Counted from the first letter of the stretch, positions 1 through 7,761 are shown. The stretch: DNA of 64,000 nucleotides from Ignavibacteriaceae bacterium (GCA_023229425.1 JALNZG010000002.1:186001-250000); one strand, 5' to 3'. A program made the numbers and translations. Notes: generated by a model from the sequence alone, not told the origin.

Positions 1-422
1 AAGACATTTGTAAGCGAATTCTTAGAAAAGAAAAAAACATTATTTCTTTAATCGAGAAAATTATCCCATTATAAATATTGTGCTGGTCTATAACATTCTT
101 CATAAGTAAAAAGTCAAGGGATAATTAAATTTCAATGATAAATCTAACCGTTAAAAAACTGTTCTTTTTTATTTACTGTATGCTAGTGAATTTATCCAAA
201 CAAAAAAGATGTTGCTGTTGAGGTAAAAAAATAGCGACCTCAAAATAATATACATGTATATAGTACCCATACGGGGTACTGGTTGTCCGGTGTGTTTGTT
301 TTTATAAAGATATAACTCCTAACGGAGTTAAGAAAACTTTGTGTGTTAAACATCGTAGATGTTTAATTTTTGTAGAAAAGAAATTAACCAAATGAAACGA
401 TCCTCGTAGAGGATCAATAAAA
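1..422. other. Intergenic region with hairpins, no gene seen
   Basis: No convincing gene lies here. The plus-strand frame from base 1 stays open for only 16 codons and ends with TAA at 49-51; it could be the tail of a gene starting outside the window, but so short an open frame is expected by chance. A 7-bp inverted repeat (218-224 with 237-243) forms a hairpin without a T-tract. Four further palindromes, listed separately, fill 262-415 up to the 3' end of the acetyltransferase gene. Confidence 0.5.
262..415. repeat. Cluster of four short palindromes with a shared CGTA-type centre
   Basis: Four perfect-stem palindromes follow each other: arms 262-268/274-280 (AGTACCC), 313-319/324-330 (TAACTCC), 346-354/358-366 (TTAAACATC) and 399-405/409-415 (GATCCTC). 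The arms differ completely between copies, yet the loops are alike: GTA in the last two, and TAAC or ATACG (GTTA or CGTAT on the other strand) in the first two. The stretch TTTTTGTAGAAA lies at 366-377, between the third and fourth. Conserved loop and shape with unrelated stem sequences suggest a family of structured repeats rather than a duplicated element. Confidence 0.7.
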
Positions 423-860
423 CTAAAGTTTGTCTTTCTTCATTTTAAAATGAGGGAGTGATACCTCTATAAATTCTTCTCCTACTATTTCGTACCCTAA
501 ATGTGCGTAAAACGGAACAGCAGTTTTTCTTGCGTGAAGTGTTATAACGGAGAAACCATTTTCCGCAGCGAACTTTTCCGAATAAAGAACAAGCGCTTTA
601 CCAACGCCTTTCCCTTGATACGTTTCATCAACAGCAACCTGCCGCATTTTGATTTCATCTTTATCAATTGCTTTCATTAGCAGACAACCGGCAAGTTTCT
701 CTCCATCAAAAGCGGCGAAATGAAATTCATCTTTTTCCGCATCAAGTTGTTCTTGGGTGTAATTTAATCCGATTGGTCGGCGCAGAACTTTGTAGCGGAG
801 TTCGATTTCTTTTTTGTGTTCTGCTCCGTCGAATGCAATTTGTTTTATAACAATGTTCAT
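423..860 (-). CDS. GNAT family N-acetyltransferase
   Basis: This is a GNAT acetyltransferase of about 145 residues that would move an acetyl group from acetyl-CoA to an amine; the substrate cannot be read from sequence. The acetyl-CoA pyrophosphate loop is visible as QGKGVGKAL, preceded by the beta-strand MRQVAVDETY and followed by the C-terminal block AVPFYAHLGYEIVGEEF typical of the fold. The open frame extends 18 codons further upstream, but that stretch (many Lys/Phe/Asn) does not match the family, so the ATG at 858-860 before NIVIKQIAFDG is preferred; no strong ribosome binding site decides it. It is divergently transcribed from the PhzF-like gene only about 70 bp away, so the two share a promoter region. 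Confidence 0.85.
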   Translation of the reverse strand: MNIVIKQIAFDGAEHKKEIELRYKVLRRPIGLNYTQEQLDAEKDEFHFAAFDGEKLAGCLLMKAIDKDEIKMRQVAVDETYQGKGVGKALVLYSEKFAAENGFSVITLHARKTAVPFYAHLGYEIVGEEFIEVSLPHFKMKKDKL

Positions 861-927
861 AATTCTAAAGGTGAATTTCAAAAATATTTTGTAGTTTAAT
901 TTAGTCAATCCCAAAGAGTATTTAAAA

Positions 928-1707
928 ATGAAATTACCTATTTATCAAGTTGATGCGTTCACTTCAAAATTATTTGGCGGGAATCCGGCAGCTATTTGCC
1001 CGCTTGAGTATTGGTTGGAAGAGAGCGTTATGCAATCGATCGCTGCTGAGAATAATCTTGCCGAGACAGCTTTTTTCATAAAGAAAGAAAATTATTATGA
1101 GCTCCGTTGGTTCACTCCCGAAGCTGAGGTTGATCTCTGCGGACATGCAACGCTTGCTTCTGCATATGTGATTTTCAATATTTTAAAGAGCGAAATAGAT
1201 AAAATCACTTTCCAAACAAAAAGCGGAAAACTTGAAGTAACAAAAAGAAATGATTTGCTGGTTATGAATTTTCCTTCGCGCAAACCGGTTGCAACAGAAA
1301 TTCCTGAAGGTTTAATTGAAGCTATCGGCAAAGAGCCGAAAGAGGTTTTGCAAGCGCGGGATTTGCTGATGGTTTATAATTCGGAAGAAGATGTTCTTTC
1401 GCTTCAGCCAGATTTTATGCTGCTTAAAAAAATAGATTGCTTCGGATATATTGCAACAGCCAAAGGAAATGAAGCAGACTTTGTCTCCCGTTTCTTTGCA
1501 CCGAAAGAAGGAATTAATGAAGACCCGGTAACGGGATCGTCTCACAGTACGCTCATTCCCTTTTGGGCAGAGCGTCTTGGAAAAAATGAATTACTCGCGC
1601 GTCAAATTTCTAAACGCGGCGGGGAATTATTTTGTAAATTGTTCGGTGACCGCGTGGAAATTGCGGGAAACGCGGTTTTGTATTTAACAGGTTCGATCAA
1701 AATTTAA
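928..1707 (+). CDS. PhzF-family isomerase-like protein
   Basis: This 259-residue protein belongs to the PhzF/diaminopimelate-epimerase-like fold. In phenazine producers PhzF isomerises dihydro-hydroxyanthranilate, but most family members stand outside phenazine clusters and have no known substrate. The N-terminal motif YQVDAFTSKLFGGNPAA, the catalytic glutamate region NNLAETAFF (Glu46, matching the general acid/base of PhzF) and the C-terminal EDPVTGSSHS anion-binding motif are all present, and length is normal for the family. No other phenazine genes are nearby, so a phenazine role is unlikely. The VOC gene starts 12 bp after the stop, suggesting co-transcription. Confidence 0.88.
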   Translation: MKLPIYQVDAFTSKLFGGNPAAICPLEYWLEESVMQSIAAENNLAETAFFIKKENYYELRWFTPEAEVDLCGHATLASAYVIFNILKSEIDKITFQTKSGKLEVTKRNDLLVMNFPSRKPVATEIPEGLIEAIGKEPKEVLQARDLLMVYNSEEDVLSLQPDFMLLKKIDCFGYIATAKGNEADFVSRFFAPKEGINEDPVTGSSHSTLIPFWAERLGKNELLARQISKRGGELFCKLFGDRVEIAGNAVLYLTGSIKI

Positions 1708-1719
1708 TCAGGAGCAAAA

Positions 1720-2121
1720 ATGATAAAAGGAATCGGCGGAATATTCATCCGCGCAAATAATCCAAAGCTGCTTGCAGAATGGTATGCTAATACTTTCAAC
1801 CTTCGCTTTGATACTTATGAAGAAGGAAAAACTTACGGAATGGAATTCGTTCATCAAGAAGGCGTAAATAGTGCTGAAAGAAAAGCAACAATTTTTTCTT
1901 TTAATAAATCGAAAGAAGAACTACCGGAGAAGAAAAAAGAATTTGAATTAAATCTTCAAGTTGAAAATCTAACAACGGTTCTGCTTCATCTTGAAGAACT
2001 GGAAATACCCATAACCGGAAAAGAAGAAAGTGAGTACGGCAAGTTTGTCTGGATCACCGATCCGGAAGGGAACAAACTTGAATTATGGCAAGCGCCTGAT
2101 GCTACCCAAAAGGAAGACTAA
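1720..2121 (+). CDS. VOC superfamily (glyoxalase/bleomycin-resistance fold) protein
   Basis: A 133-residue single-domain protein of the vicinal oxygen chelate superfamily. It starts with GIGGIFIRANNPKLLAEWY, the usual first beta-alpha unit, and ends with GKFVWITDPEGNKLELWQ, in which the final Glu is a typical metal ligand. The first expected metal ligand (often His near residue 5-8) is not obvious, so activity as a dioxygenase or glyoxalase is uncertain. An AGGAG box precedes the ATG. It lies 12 bp downstream of the PhzF-like gene in a probable two-gene operon. Confidence 0.82.
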   Translation: MIKGIGGIFIRANNPKLLAEWYANTFNLRFDTYEEGKTYGMEFVHQEGVNSAERKATIFSFNKSKEELPEKKKEFELNLQVENLTTVLLHLEELEIPITGKEESEYGKFVWITDPEGNKLELWQAPDATQKED

Positions 2122-2148
2122 AACCCGGCAGCTAACAAGTGTAGAACT

Positions 2149-2358
2149 CTAGTAATAGATGTTCGTAATCTCTATCAATTCGGCTTCAGGGTCTTTTTCT
2201 TTAAGAAAGTTTACGAAATCGTAATTGTAATAGGCTTGATGAGTCTGTTCAAAATCTTTTACCAGAGCTTCAATTGCAGCGTGGTCGAAAGAACATTTGA
2301 AATAATTTTTTTCTTCTTTATCGTCATAAGCGCGGTAATAATAAATTTTCTTTTCCAT
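2149..2358 (-). CDS. Small hypothetical protein
   Basis: About 69 residues, rich in Tyr, Lys and Glu, with no signal peptide or membrane segment. The frame can start at 2370, but GGGAG (2364-2368 on the complement) lies 5 bases upstream of the internal ATG at 2358, which fits better. The segment after the first strand (FDHAAIEALVKDFEQ) looks like an amphipathic helix followed by a second helix and an acidic tail. No family is recognised. It is read in the same direction as the acyl-CoA dehydrogenase gene and ends just 3' of the convergent VOC gene. Confidence 0.6.
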   Translation of the reverse strand: MEKKIYYYRAYDDKEEKNYFKCSFDHAAIEALVKDFEQTHQAYYNYDFVNFLKEKDPEAELIEITNIYY

Positions 2359-2383
2359 AAGAGCTCCCATGTAAATATATTTT

Positions 2384-4105
2384 TTAAATTAAAATTTTAT
2401 CTGCGTGTAATAGATCGGAGAACAGTTCATTTTTAATTGAAGCCGCATTTTTTCTTGCGTTCGCGAGTGAGTTGATAATGTAACGGTTCGCAATAAAGAT
2501 TTTTTTCGATTCGATCTCAGCTTCATCCAAAACCAAATAACCGATGTACAAATACGAATAGAGCTCGACTAAATCCTTTGCGGCAACATCTTGAAAACTG
2601 GTATCTTTTTTATCAATAACGTATTTAAGACAATCGAGATAGATTTCGCGGATTTCTTTTAAATGATTTGCGAGTCGTGTTAAACCGCCTTTGTATTCGT
2701 GTTGTTCTTTTCCTTCAAAATATTCTTTCATCACATCGTTGATAACACCGCCTGCCGCAGCGACTATTTGCAACTGCGAAGTCCCTTCGTAAATATTTGT
2801 AATGCGCGCATCGCGGGTAAGGCGTTCAACTTTGAATTCTTTCATGTAACCGGTTCCGCCGTGTATTTGCAGCGCGTCGTAGCTTATCTTGTTAGCCGAT
2901 TCCGTTAATGTGTATTTACTAATCGGAGTTAGAAAGTTTGCAATTTTTGTCACTTGTTTCAATCGGTTGTTCTCTTCCGAAAAAGATTTTCCCTCAGCTT
3001 TCAATTTTTCAATTTGCTCTTCGAGTTTCTCTTTAATGTCAACCGATTTTGCCGCACTGTAAAAAAGTGATCGGTTACTTTCCAGCATAACTCTCATTTC
3101 GATAAGCATATTCGCGATAACGGGAATATTATAGATCGCTTTTCCGAACTGTTCCCGTTCGCGGGCATATTTTACAGCCTCTTCGTAAGCAGCTTGAGAA
3201 ATTCCGAGCGCTTGCGCCGAAACTCCCATGCGCGCGCGGAACATCAAATCGAGAACATATTTTATCAATCCGAATTTTCGTTGTCCGACAAGCTGCGCCG
3301 GAGTATCGTTAAATTGCAGTTCGCATGTAGGTGAACCGTGAATGCCAAGTTTGTGTTCAATTCTTCTGATCACTACGGTTTTATCAGTACGGCAAACGAA
3401 CATGCTTAATCCGCGACCATCTTTTGTTCCGGCTTCGGAGCGAGCCAACACCAAATGAACTTCGCCGTTTCCGTTGGTGATAAATCTTTTTACACCGCGT
3501 AAAAACCATTGTCCTTTATCGTTTTGATAGGCTTGCAGTTTTACCGCTTGCAAATCAGAGCCCGCATCTGGCTCGGTAAGCGCCATTGCTCCGGTATTTT
3601 CTCCGGTACAAAACTTTGGAATAAATTCCTGCCGCTGGTCTTCATTTCCAAATTTTTTAATCGTATCGGCAATATCCTGCAAACCAAAAACATTCATTAA
3701 AGATGCATCGGCGCGTGAAAGCGTTTCAACCGTCATCATATAAATCGTGAAAGGAAAATTTAAACCGCCGTATTTTCGCGGAAGGATCATTCCCATTAGA
3801 TCGGCTTGAGATAGCTGCTTCAGATTTTCCAGCGTTCCTTTTGCATAAGTAACTTTTCCATCGGAAAATGTAGCACCTTCAATATCAACATCGGCAGCTC
3901 TTCCGGCAATAAAATTTGCTGCAAGATCACCGGCGACTTCTAAAACTTTTCTATAATTCTCAATGGCGTCTTCATAATTCACCGGAGCGTAATTATATTT
4001 TTTCGCTTCTTCGTAATCATCTTCGGTAATGCGGACAACTTCTTTCAAATCAAGTTTATTAAAATGAAATTGTAGATCGCTGTTATCTAAAAAGAAATTT
4101 GGCAT
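2384..4105 (-). CDS. Acyl-CoA dehydrogenase with C-terminal extension
   Basis: A flavoprotein that would introduce the alpha-beta double bond in acyl-CoA thioesters. The FAD/substrate motif ALTEPDAGSD (residues 175-184), the second-domain motif FITNGNGEVHLVL, the helix ending QIHGGTGYMKE and the catalytic-base block TNIYEGTSQLQ (Glu440, in the position used by short/medium-chain enzymes) are all visible. At 573 residues it is much longer than the usual 380: an N-terminal extension of about 50 residues, a charged insert around 355-385 and a helical C-terminus of about 120 residues resemble long-type enzymes related to very-long-chain dehydrogenases. It is the last gene of an etfB-etfA-dehydrogenase operon (7-bp gap to etfA), so its electrons should pass to that ETF. 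Confidence 0.9.
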   Translation of the reverse strand: MPNFFLDNSDLQFHFNKLDLKEVVRITEDDYEEAKKYNYAPVNYEDAIENYRKVLEVAGDLAANFIAGRAADVDIEGATFSDGKVTYAKGTLENLKQLSQADLMGMILPRKYGGLNFPFTIYMMTVETLSRADASLMNVFGLQDIADTIKKFGNEDQRQEFIPKFCTGENTGAMALTEPDAGSDLQAVKLQAYQNDKGQWFLRGVKRFITNGNGEVHLVLARSEAGTKDGRGLSMFVCRTDKTVVIRRIEHKLGIHGSPTCELQFNDTPAQLVGQRKFGLIKYVLDLMFRARMGVSAQALGISQAAYEEAVKYAREREQFGKAIYNIPVIANMLIEMRVMLESNRSLFYSAAKSVDIKEKLEEQIEKLKAEGKSFSEENNRLKQVTKIANFLTPISKYTLTESANKISYDALQIHGGTGYMKEFKVERLTRDARITNIYEGTSQLQIVAAAGGVINDVMKEYFEGKEQHEYKGGLTRLANHLKEIREIYLDCLKYVIDKKDTSFQDVAAKDLVELYSYLYIGYLVLDEAEIESKKIFIANRYIINSLANARKNAASIKNELFSDLLHADKILI

Positions 4106-4112
4106 AGTTCCT

Positions 4113-5132
4113 CTATTTCAATTTATGTTTATAGGCATCAATGAATTTTGGAATAATATCGACGGCATCGCCGACAATTCCATAATGCGCAATTTGAAAA
4201 ATTGGCGCATCGGGGTCAGTGTTGATTGCGATAATTTTATTCGCTTCCTGCATTCCTGCGCGGTGTTGAATAGCGCCGGAGATTCCAACGGCAATATAAA
4301 GTTTTGGGCGGACAGTAATTCCCGTTTGACCAACTTGCCGTTCATGCGGAACAAATCCTGCATCAACAGCGGCGCGGCTTCCGGCAACTTCTCCGCCAAG
4401 CACATGTGCAAGTTCGTGGATCAATTTAAAATTTTCTTTTGTGCCGAGTCCGTACCCGCCCGCAACAATTACCGGCGCACCTTTTAAGTTCACTTTATTT
4501 TCCTGATGGAATTGTTCGATGATTTCAACCAAAGCATCAGTTGGGTCCGGAAGAAAAGGAATTTCTGTAATTTTTGTTTTATTCGGTTTTTCGAGTGGTG
4601 ATAATTCCATTACACCTTCGCGAACCGTCGCCATCTGTACGGGATTATCGGGAGTAATAATTGTGGCAATGATATTTCCACCAAAAGCGGGACGAATTTG
4701 AAGTAAAATATCTTTGCATTCTTTTCCGAGATAAGTGATTGTATCGATTCGTAATTCGGTACAATCTGCTGTCAATCCGCTTTTTGTATTTGAAGCAACA
4801 CGCGGAGCCAAATCTCTTCCAATAACCGTAGCTCCGAACAACACAATACGCGGAGAGAATTTGATTATCAGGTCATTTAATATTCTGCTATAAGGAAGTG
4901 TACGATAGTTTTTTAATTCTTTATGTTGAATCAATAAAACTTCGTTTGCACCATATTTGAATGTTTCGTCTGCAATGGATTTTACGTCTTCACCAATTAC
5001 CACCGCTTTCAACGGTCCGTGCAATTGTTCTGCTAATTTTCTTCCTTTGCAGAGAAGTTCTAAACTTACATCAACTGCTTTCCCGTCTCGTTGTTCAATA
5101 AAAACCCAAACTTCATTTGAGAGATTTTGCAT
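4113..5132 (-). CDS. etfA: Electron transfer flavoprotein alpha subunit
   Basis: The FAD-binding alpha subunit of electron transfer flavoprotein, 339 residues. The N-terminal half is the Rossmann-like domain shared with EtfB; the C-terminal FAD domain is recognisable by VAGGYGLGTKENFKL, EVAGSRAAVDAGF, RQVGQTGITVRPKLY and VGISGAIQHRAGM, ending with the adenine-binding INTDPDAPIFQIAHYG. The usual Arg in GGRG is Tyr here. Gene order etfB, etfA, dehydrogenase on one strand implies a dedicated three-protein complex. The 57-bp gap to etfB is the only real space in the operon. Confidence 0.93.
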   Translation of the reverse strand: MQNLSNEVWVFIEQRDGKAVDVSLELLCKGRKLAEQLHGPLKAVVIGEDVKSIADETFKYGANEVLLIQHKELKNYRTLPYSRILNDLIIKFSPRIVLFGATVIGRDLAPRVASNTKSGLTADCTELRIDTITYLGKECKDILLQIRPAFGGNIIATIITPDNPVQMATVREGVMELSPLEKPNKTKITEIPFLPDPTDALVEIIEQFHQENKVNLKGAPVIVAGGYGLGTKENFKLIHELAHVLGGEVAGSRAAVDAGFVPHERQVGQTGITVRPKLYIAVGISGAIQHRAGMQEANKIIAINTDPDAPIFQIAHYGIVGDAVDIIPKFIDAYKHKLK

Positions 5133-5189
5133 AATTTTTTTTCTTTTTGTTTACATTTTTTCGCAGATTTATCTGCGGCTACGTTTTTT

Positions 5190-6077
5190 CTAACCGAGAA
5201 TATGATCTTCTAAAAGGCTGTCAATCAATATTCCGATGCCGTCTTTTGTCGGTTCAACTCTTGTTTGATTTCCGCCCGCAAGCACAACCGATTCAACTTT
5301 ATGTACTTTTGTCGGCGAACCTTTTACGCCGCAGCGGTCAACATCAAGTTGAAGATCATCCATCGTTAAAGTTGAAATAAAAAGATTTCTTTCTTGATAT
5401 TCGTGGATCAGCGTATCGGTGTAAAGAAGTGAATTTCCTTCGGTCAATTTTTCAAGATCGGTTAAGGACTTTGCCCCTTTGTACGCCATAACTTTTTTTG
5501 CGCTGAACGGACGCGGCTCGGCGGCTTCTTTAATAACGGTAACCAAAACCGGCAGAGTTGCTTGAACGATCTCGTGTCCGCCGTCTATTTTTCTTTTTAT
5601 AGTAACTTTATTTTTTTTAATATCTAAGATTTGTTCTGCGTAGGTAACTTGCGGAATGTTGAGTTTGTCGGCTGTTTGCGGACCGACCTGAGCCGTGTCG
5701 CCGTCAATTGCCTGTCGTCCGCCGAAAATGAAATGATAATTCCCGATCTTGTTTATCGCTTCGCTTAACACGTAAGAAGTTGCGAGCGTATCGGCGCCGG
5801 CAAATTTTCTATCGCTGATAAGAAAAACTTCATCGGCTCCCATGTACAAACATTCGCGTAAAATATCGGAAGCTCGTGGAGGTCCCATAGTAATTGCGGT
5901 AACTTTTCCGCCGTACTTTTCTTTCACTTGAAGCGCCAACTCAAGCGCAACTTTATCTTCGTGATTAAATATCGCCGGAAGTTTTGAGCGGTTAACCGTT
6001 CCGTCTTCCTTCATAACCTTGCCCGAAATATTTGCGGTGTCGGGCACTTGCTTAACTAATACTATTGAATTATACAT
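5190..6077 (-). CDS. etfB: Electron transfer flavoprotein beta subunit, bifurcating-type signature
   Basis: The beta subunit of ETF, 295 residues, somewhat longer than the canonical ~250. It begins with the typical IVLVKQVPDT and contains NHEDKVALELAL. At residues 121-133 it reads RQAIDGDTAQVGP, the DGDTAQVGP form found in clostridial butyryl-CoA dehydrogenase/ETF and other electron-bifurcating ETFs; canonical mitochondrial-type subunits read roughly AIDDDCNQTG there and bind AMP. The protein may therefore bind a second FAD and take electrons from NADH. The residues after about 225 form an extra C-terminal stretch. A GGGA-like ribosome site precedes the start. Confidence 0.92.
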   Translation of the reverse strand: MYNSIVLVKQVPDTANISGKVMKEDGTVNRSKLPAIFNHEDKVALELALQVKEKYGGKVTAITMGPPRASDILRECLYMGADEVFLISDRKFAGADTLATSYVLSEAINKIGNYHFIFGGRQAIDGDTAQVGPQTADKLNIPQVTYAEQILDIKKNKVTIKRKIDGGHEIVQATLPVLVTVIKEAAEPRPFSAKKVMAYKGAKSLTDLEKLTEGNSLLYTDTLIHEYQERNLFISTLTMDDLQLDVDRCGVKGSPTKVHKVESVVLAGGNQTRVEPTKDGIGILIDSLLEDHILG

Positions 6078-6115
6078 GCGTTCCCTGAATTATTTGCAAA
6101 ACAAAAATAAACAGA

Positions 6116-6145
6116 ATTGGGGAAATACATGGCAGATTGGGGAAA
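6116..6145. promoter_or_regulatory. Direct repeat ATTGGGGAAA upstream of etfB
   Basis: Two identical 10-bp copies (6116-6125 and 6136-6145), each preceded by CAGA or nearly so, lie 20 bp apart start to start, i.e. two helical turns on the same face. They sit 39-68 bp upstream of the etfB start codon. This layout suits a transcription factor binding as a tandem dimer; no regulator is identified. Confidence 0.4.
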
Positions 6146-6209
6146 AATTTTTCTCTCCGTAGATAAATTTGCTTTGATGAATATCTATCCGAAAAAAAAA
6201 ATTTATTGA

Positions 6210-6334
6210 TTGTTTTACACGCCTTTACCTTTTATATTTGCAGAAAAAATTTTAGAAGATTGAACAAACCCAAAACAAAACCGAATAGCAAATTTTTAAG
6301 AGTATAGCCGCTCCGCAAGGGTGGCTTTTTTTTT
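6210..6334 (+). ncRNA. Candidate small RNA or attenuated leader upstream of carA
   Basis: A plus-strand promoter-like pair TTGTTT (6210-6215) and TATATT (6233-6238), 17 bp apart, is followed about 70 bp later by a strong intrinsic terminator: AGCC (6306-6309) pairs with GGCT (6323-6326) around a GC-rich stem with a GCAA loop, then nine T residues (6326-6334). No coding frame lies between. The transcript would be about 90 nt. It could be a free small RNA, or a terminator in the leader of carAB (start 6609) that is read through under some condition such as pyrimidine limitation. No known RNA family was recognised. Confidence 0.45.
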
Positions 6335-6608
6335 GTAATTTCGCTTGTTTTGGTAAATTTTTTCTTAATCGTAATCTCGTTCTTAATCTTTTTATAACAA
6401 GAAAAGATAATGACTGGGATTAAGAATTTATTGGTTTGCAAAATAATGACACAGTTTTAACAGTAGGGAATGGTCGAGACCATTCCGCAGAATAACTGGA
6501 ACAGAAATTAAGACACGGAACGCTCGTGGCGCAAGGCGCCATTCCCTACAATTGGGAACTATTTGGCTCTGGTTAAACCAGATTATGATTAAGAGATAAA
6601 AGAAAAAT
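6335..6608. other. Rest of the etfB-carA intergenic region
   Basis: Between the terminator at 6334 and carA there is no gene. Minus-strand open frames here overlap the repeat element and the carA start and have no family resemblance. The only structure is the palindromic element at 6463-6549 and a purine-rich stretch just before the carA ATG. Confidence 0.5.
6463..6549. repeat. 87-bp element with GTAGGGAATGG terminal inverted repeats and internal hairpins
   Basis: The ends GTAGGGAATGG (6463-6473) and CCATTCCCTAC (6539-6549) are perfect 11-bp inverted repeats. Inside, GGAATGGTC (6467-6475) pairs with GACCATTCC (6478-6486), and TGGCGC (6527-6532) pairs with GCGCCA (6536-6541), so each terminus also folds into its own hairpin. 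The layout is that of a small REP/MITE-like intergenic element. There is no coding frame inside. Confidence 0.65.
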
Positions 6609-7682
6609 ATGATTAAACAAAAAGCAAAATTAATTTTAGAAGATGGCTCGGAATTTTCCGGCTTTGGATTCGGCTCCGACAAAAACGTTACCGGCGAAGT
6701 TGTTTTTAACACGGGAATGGTGGGTTACCCGGAAACGATGACAGACCCTTCATACTGCGGACAAATTCTCACTTTCACCTATCCGCTTATCGGCAACTAC
6801 GGCGTTCCCGGTAAAGAAAGAGAAAACGGACTGCTGAAAAATTTTGAATCGGAAAAAATTCATCTGCGAGGAATTATTGTCTCGGACTATTCCTTTGAAT
6901 ATTCACATTGGAATGCAAAACAATCTCTGCACGAATGGATGGTTGATGAAAATATTCCCGGCATTTACGGAATTGATACTCGAATGCTTACGCGCAAACT
7001 CCGCGAAAAAGGAACGATGCTCGGCAAAATTGTTTTTGAAAATACCAAAGATGAATTGAGTTTCGAAGACCCGAACAAAACAAATCTCGTAAACGAAGTT
7101 TCAATTAAAGAACCGGTTGAATACCAAAAAGGGAAAAAAAAATTGGTCTTTGTGGATTGCGGAACCAAAAACAACATCGTGCAAGCGTTCTTACGGCGCG
7201 ATATAACGGTCATCCGCGTTCCGTATGATTATGATTTCCTTTCAATCAAAGCTGATGGAATTGTTTTATCAAATGGTCCCGGTGACCCGAAGATGAATCC
7301 CGTTACCGTTGCAAATACAAAACTTGCGATGCAAAAAGGAATTCCGATGCTCGGCATTTGTCTCGGCTGCCAGATAATGGCATTAGCCGCTGACGCCAAC
7401 ACATATAAATTGAAATACGGACACCGCAGCCACAACCAGCCTGCGAATGAATCGGGAACAAAACGCTGTTACATTACTTCGCAAAATCACGGTTACGCAA
7501 TTGATTCTGCAACACTTTCAGAAGATTGGCGCGAGTGGTTCCAAAATGATAACGACGGAACGAATGAAGGGATCATCCATATTTCAAAACCGTTATTCGG
7601 CGCACAGTTTCATCCGGAAGCTTCTCCCGGACCGGATGATACAGAATTTATTTTCGACCTGTTTGTAAGAGCAATTAGTTAA
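6609..7682 (+). CDS. carA: Carbamoyl-phosphate synthase small (glutaminase) subunit
   Basis: CarA hydrolyses glutamine and passes ammonia to CarB for carbamoyl phosphate, used in pyrimidine and arginine synthesis. The N-terminal CarA-specific domain (LILEDGSEFSGFGFG, GYPETMTDPSY, IYGIDTRMLTRKLREKG) is followed by a class I glutamine amidotransferase domain from about residue 170. The triad is visible: Cys251 in GICLGCQIM, and the His and Glu in AQFHPEASPGP; the oxyanion motif is LSNGPGDP. Length (357) is typical. carB follows after 79 bp, so the two are probably one operon. The 5' leader with a terminator suggests transcriptional control. Confidence 0.97.
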   Translation: MIKQKAKLILEDGSEFSGFGFGSDKNVTGEVVFNTGMVGYPETMTDPSYCGQILTFTYPLIGNYGVPGKERENGLLKNFESEKIHLRGIIVSDYSFEYSHWNAKQSLHEWMVDENIPGIYGIDTRMLTRKLREKGTMLGKIVFENTKDELSFEDPNKTNLVNEVSIKEPVEYQKGKKKLVFVDCGTKNNIVQAFLRRDITVIRVPYDYDFLSIKADGIVLSNGPGDPKMNPVTVANTKLAMQKGIPMLGICLGCQIMALAADANTYKLKYGHRSHNQPANESGTKRCYITSQNHGYAIDSATLSEDWREWFQNDNDGTNEGIIHISKPLFGAQFHPEASPGPDDTEFIFDLFVRAIS

Positions 7683-7689
7683 ACTCATT

Positions 7690-7746
7690 GTGCCTCTGCG
7701 CCTCTGTGGTAAAAATTCACCGCAAAGATGCTAAGTCGCAAAGCAA
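7690..7746. repeat. Intergenic CTCTGCGCCTCTGTGG / CGCAAAG-type repeat between carA and carB
   Basis: The gap holds TGCCTCTGCGCCTCTGTGG followed by ACCGCAAAGATGCTAAGTCG and a further CGCAAAGC. The two halves are imperfect inverted copies centred on AAAAATT, with CTCTG- and CGCAAAG-type words repeated inside. From memory, such sequences are scattered in intergenic regions of Ignavibacteria and Bacteroidetes genomes; only this copy is visible here. It does not appear to encode a terminator. Confidence 0.45.
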
Positions 7747-7761
7747 AAAAGAAGAAAGAGC

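Noticed and set aside
1..51. Sixteen open codons at the left edge as the tail of a gene
   Set aside because: Too short to distinguish from chance; no recognisable protein end.
262..415. Possible CRISPR array in the palindrome cluster
   Set aside because: The four palindromes differ in sequence, spacing is irregular (about 33-53 bp) and no cas genes are near.
4125..4487. 120-codon plus-strand frame inside etfA
   Set aside because: It is the antisense shadow of a clear etfA coding region.
6232..6712. Minus-strand open frames upstream of and into carA
   Set aside because: They overlap the terminator, the repeat element and the carA start, with low-complexity or meaningless translations.
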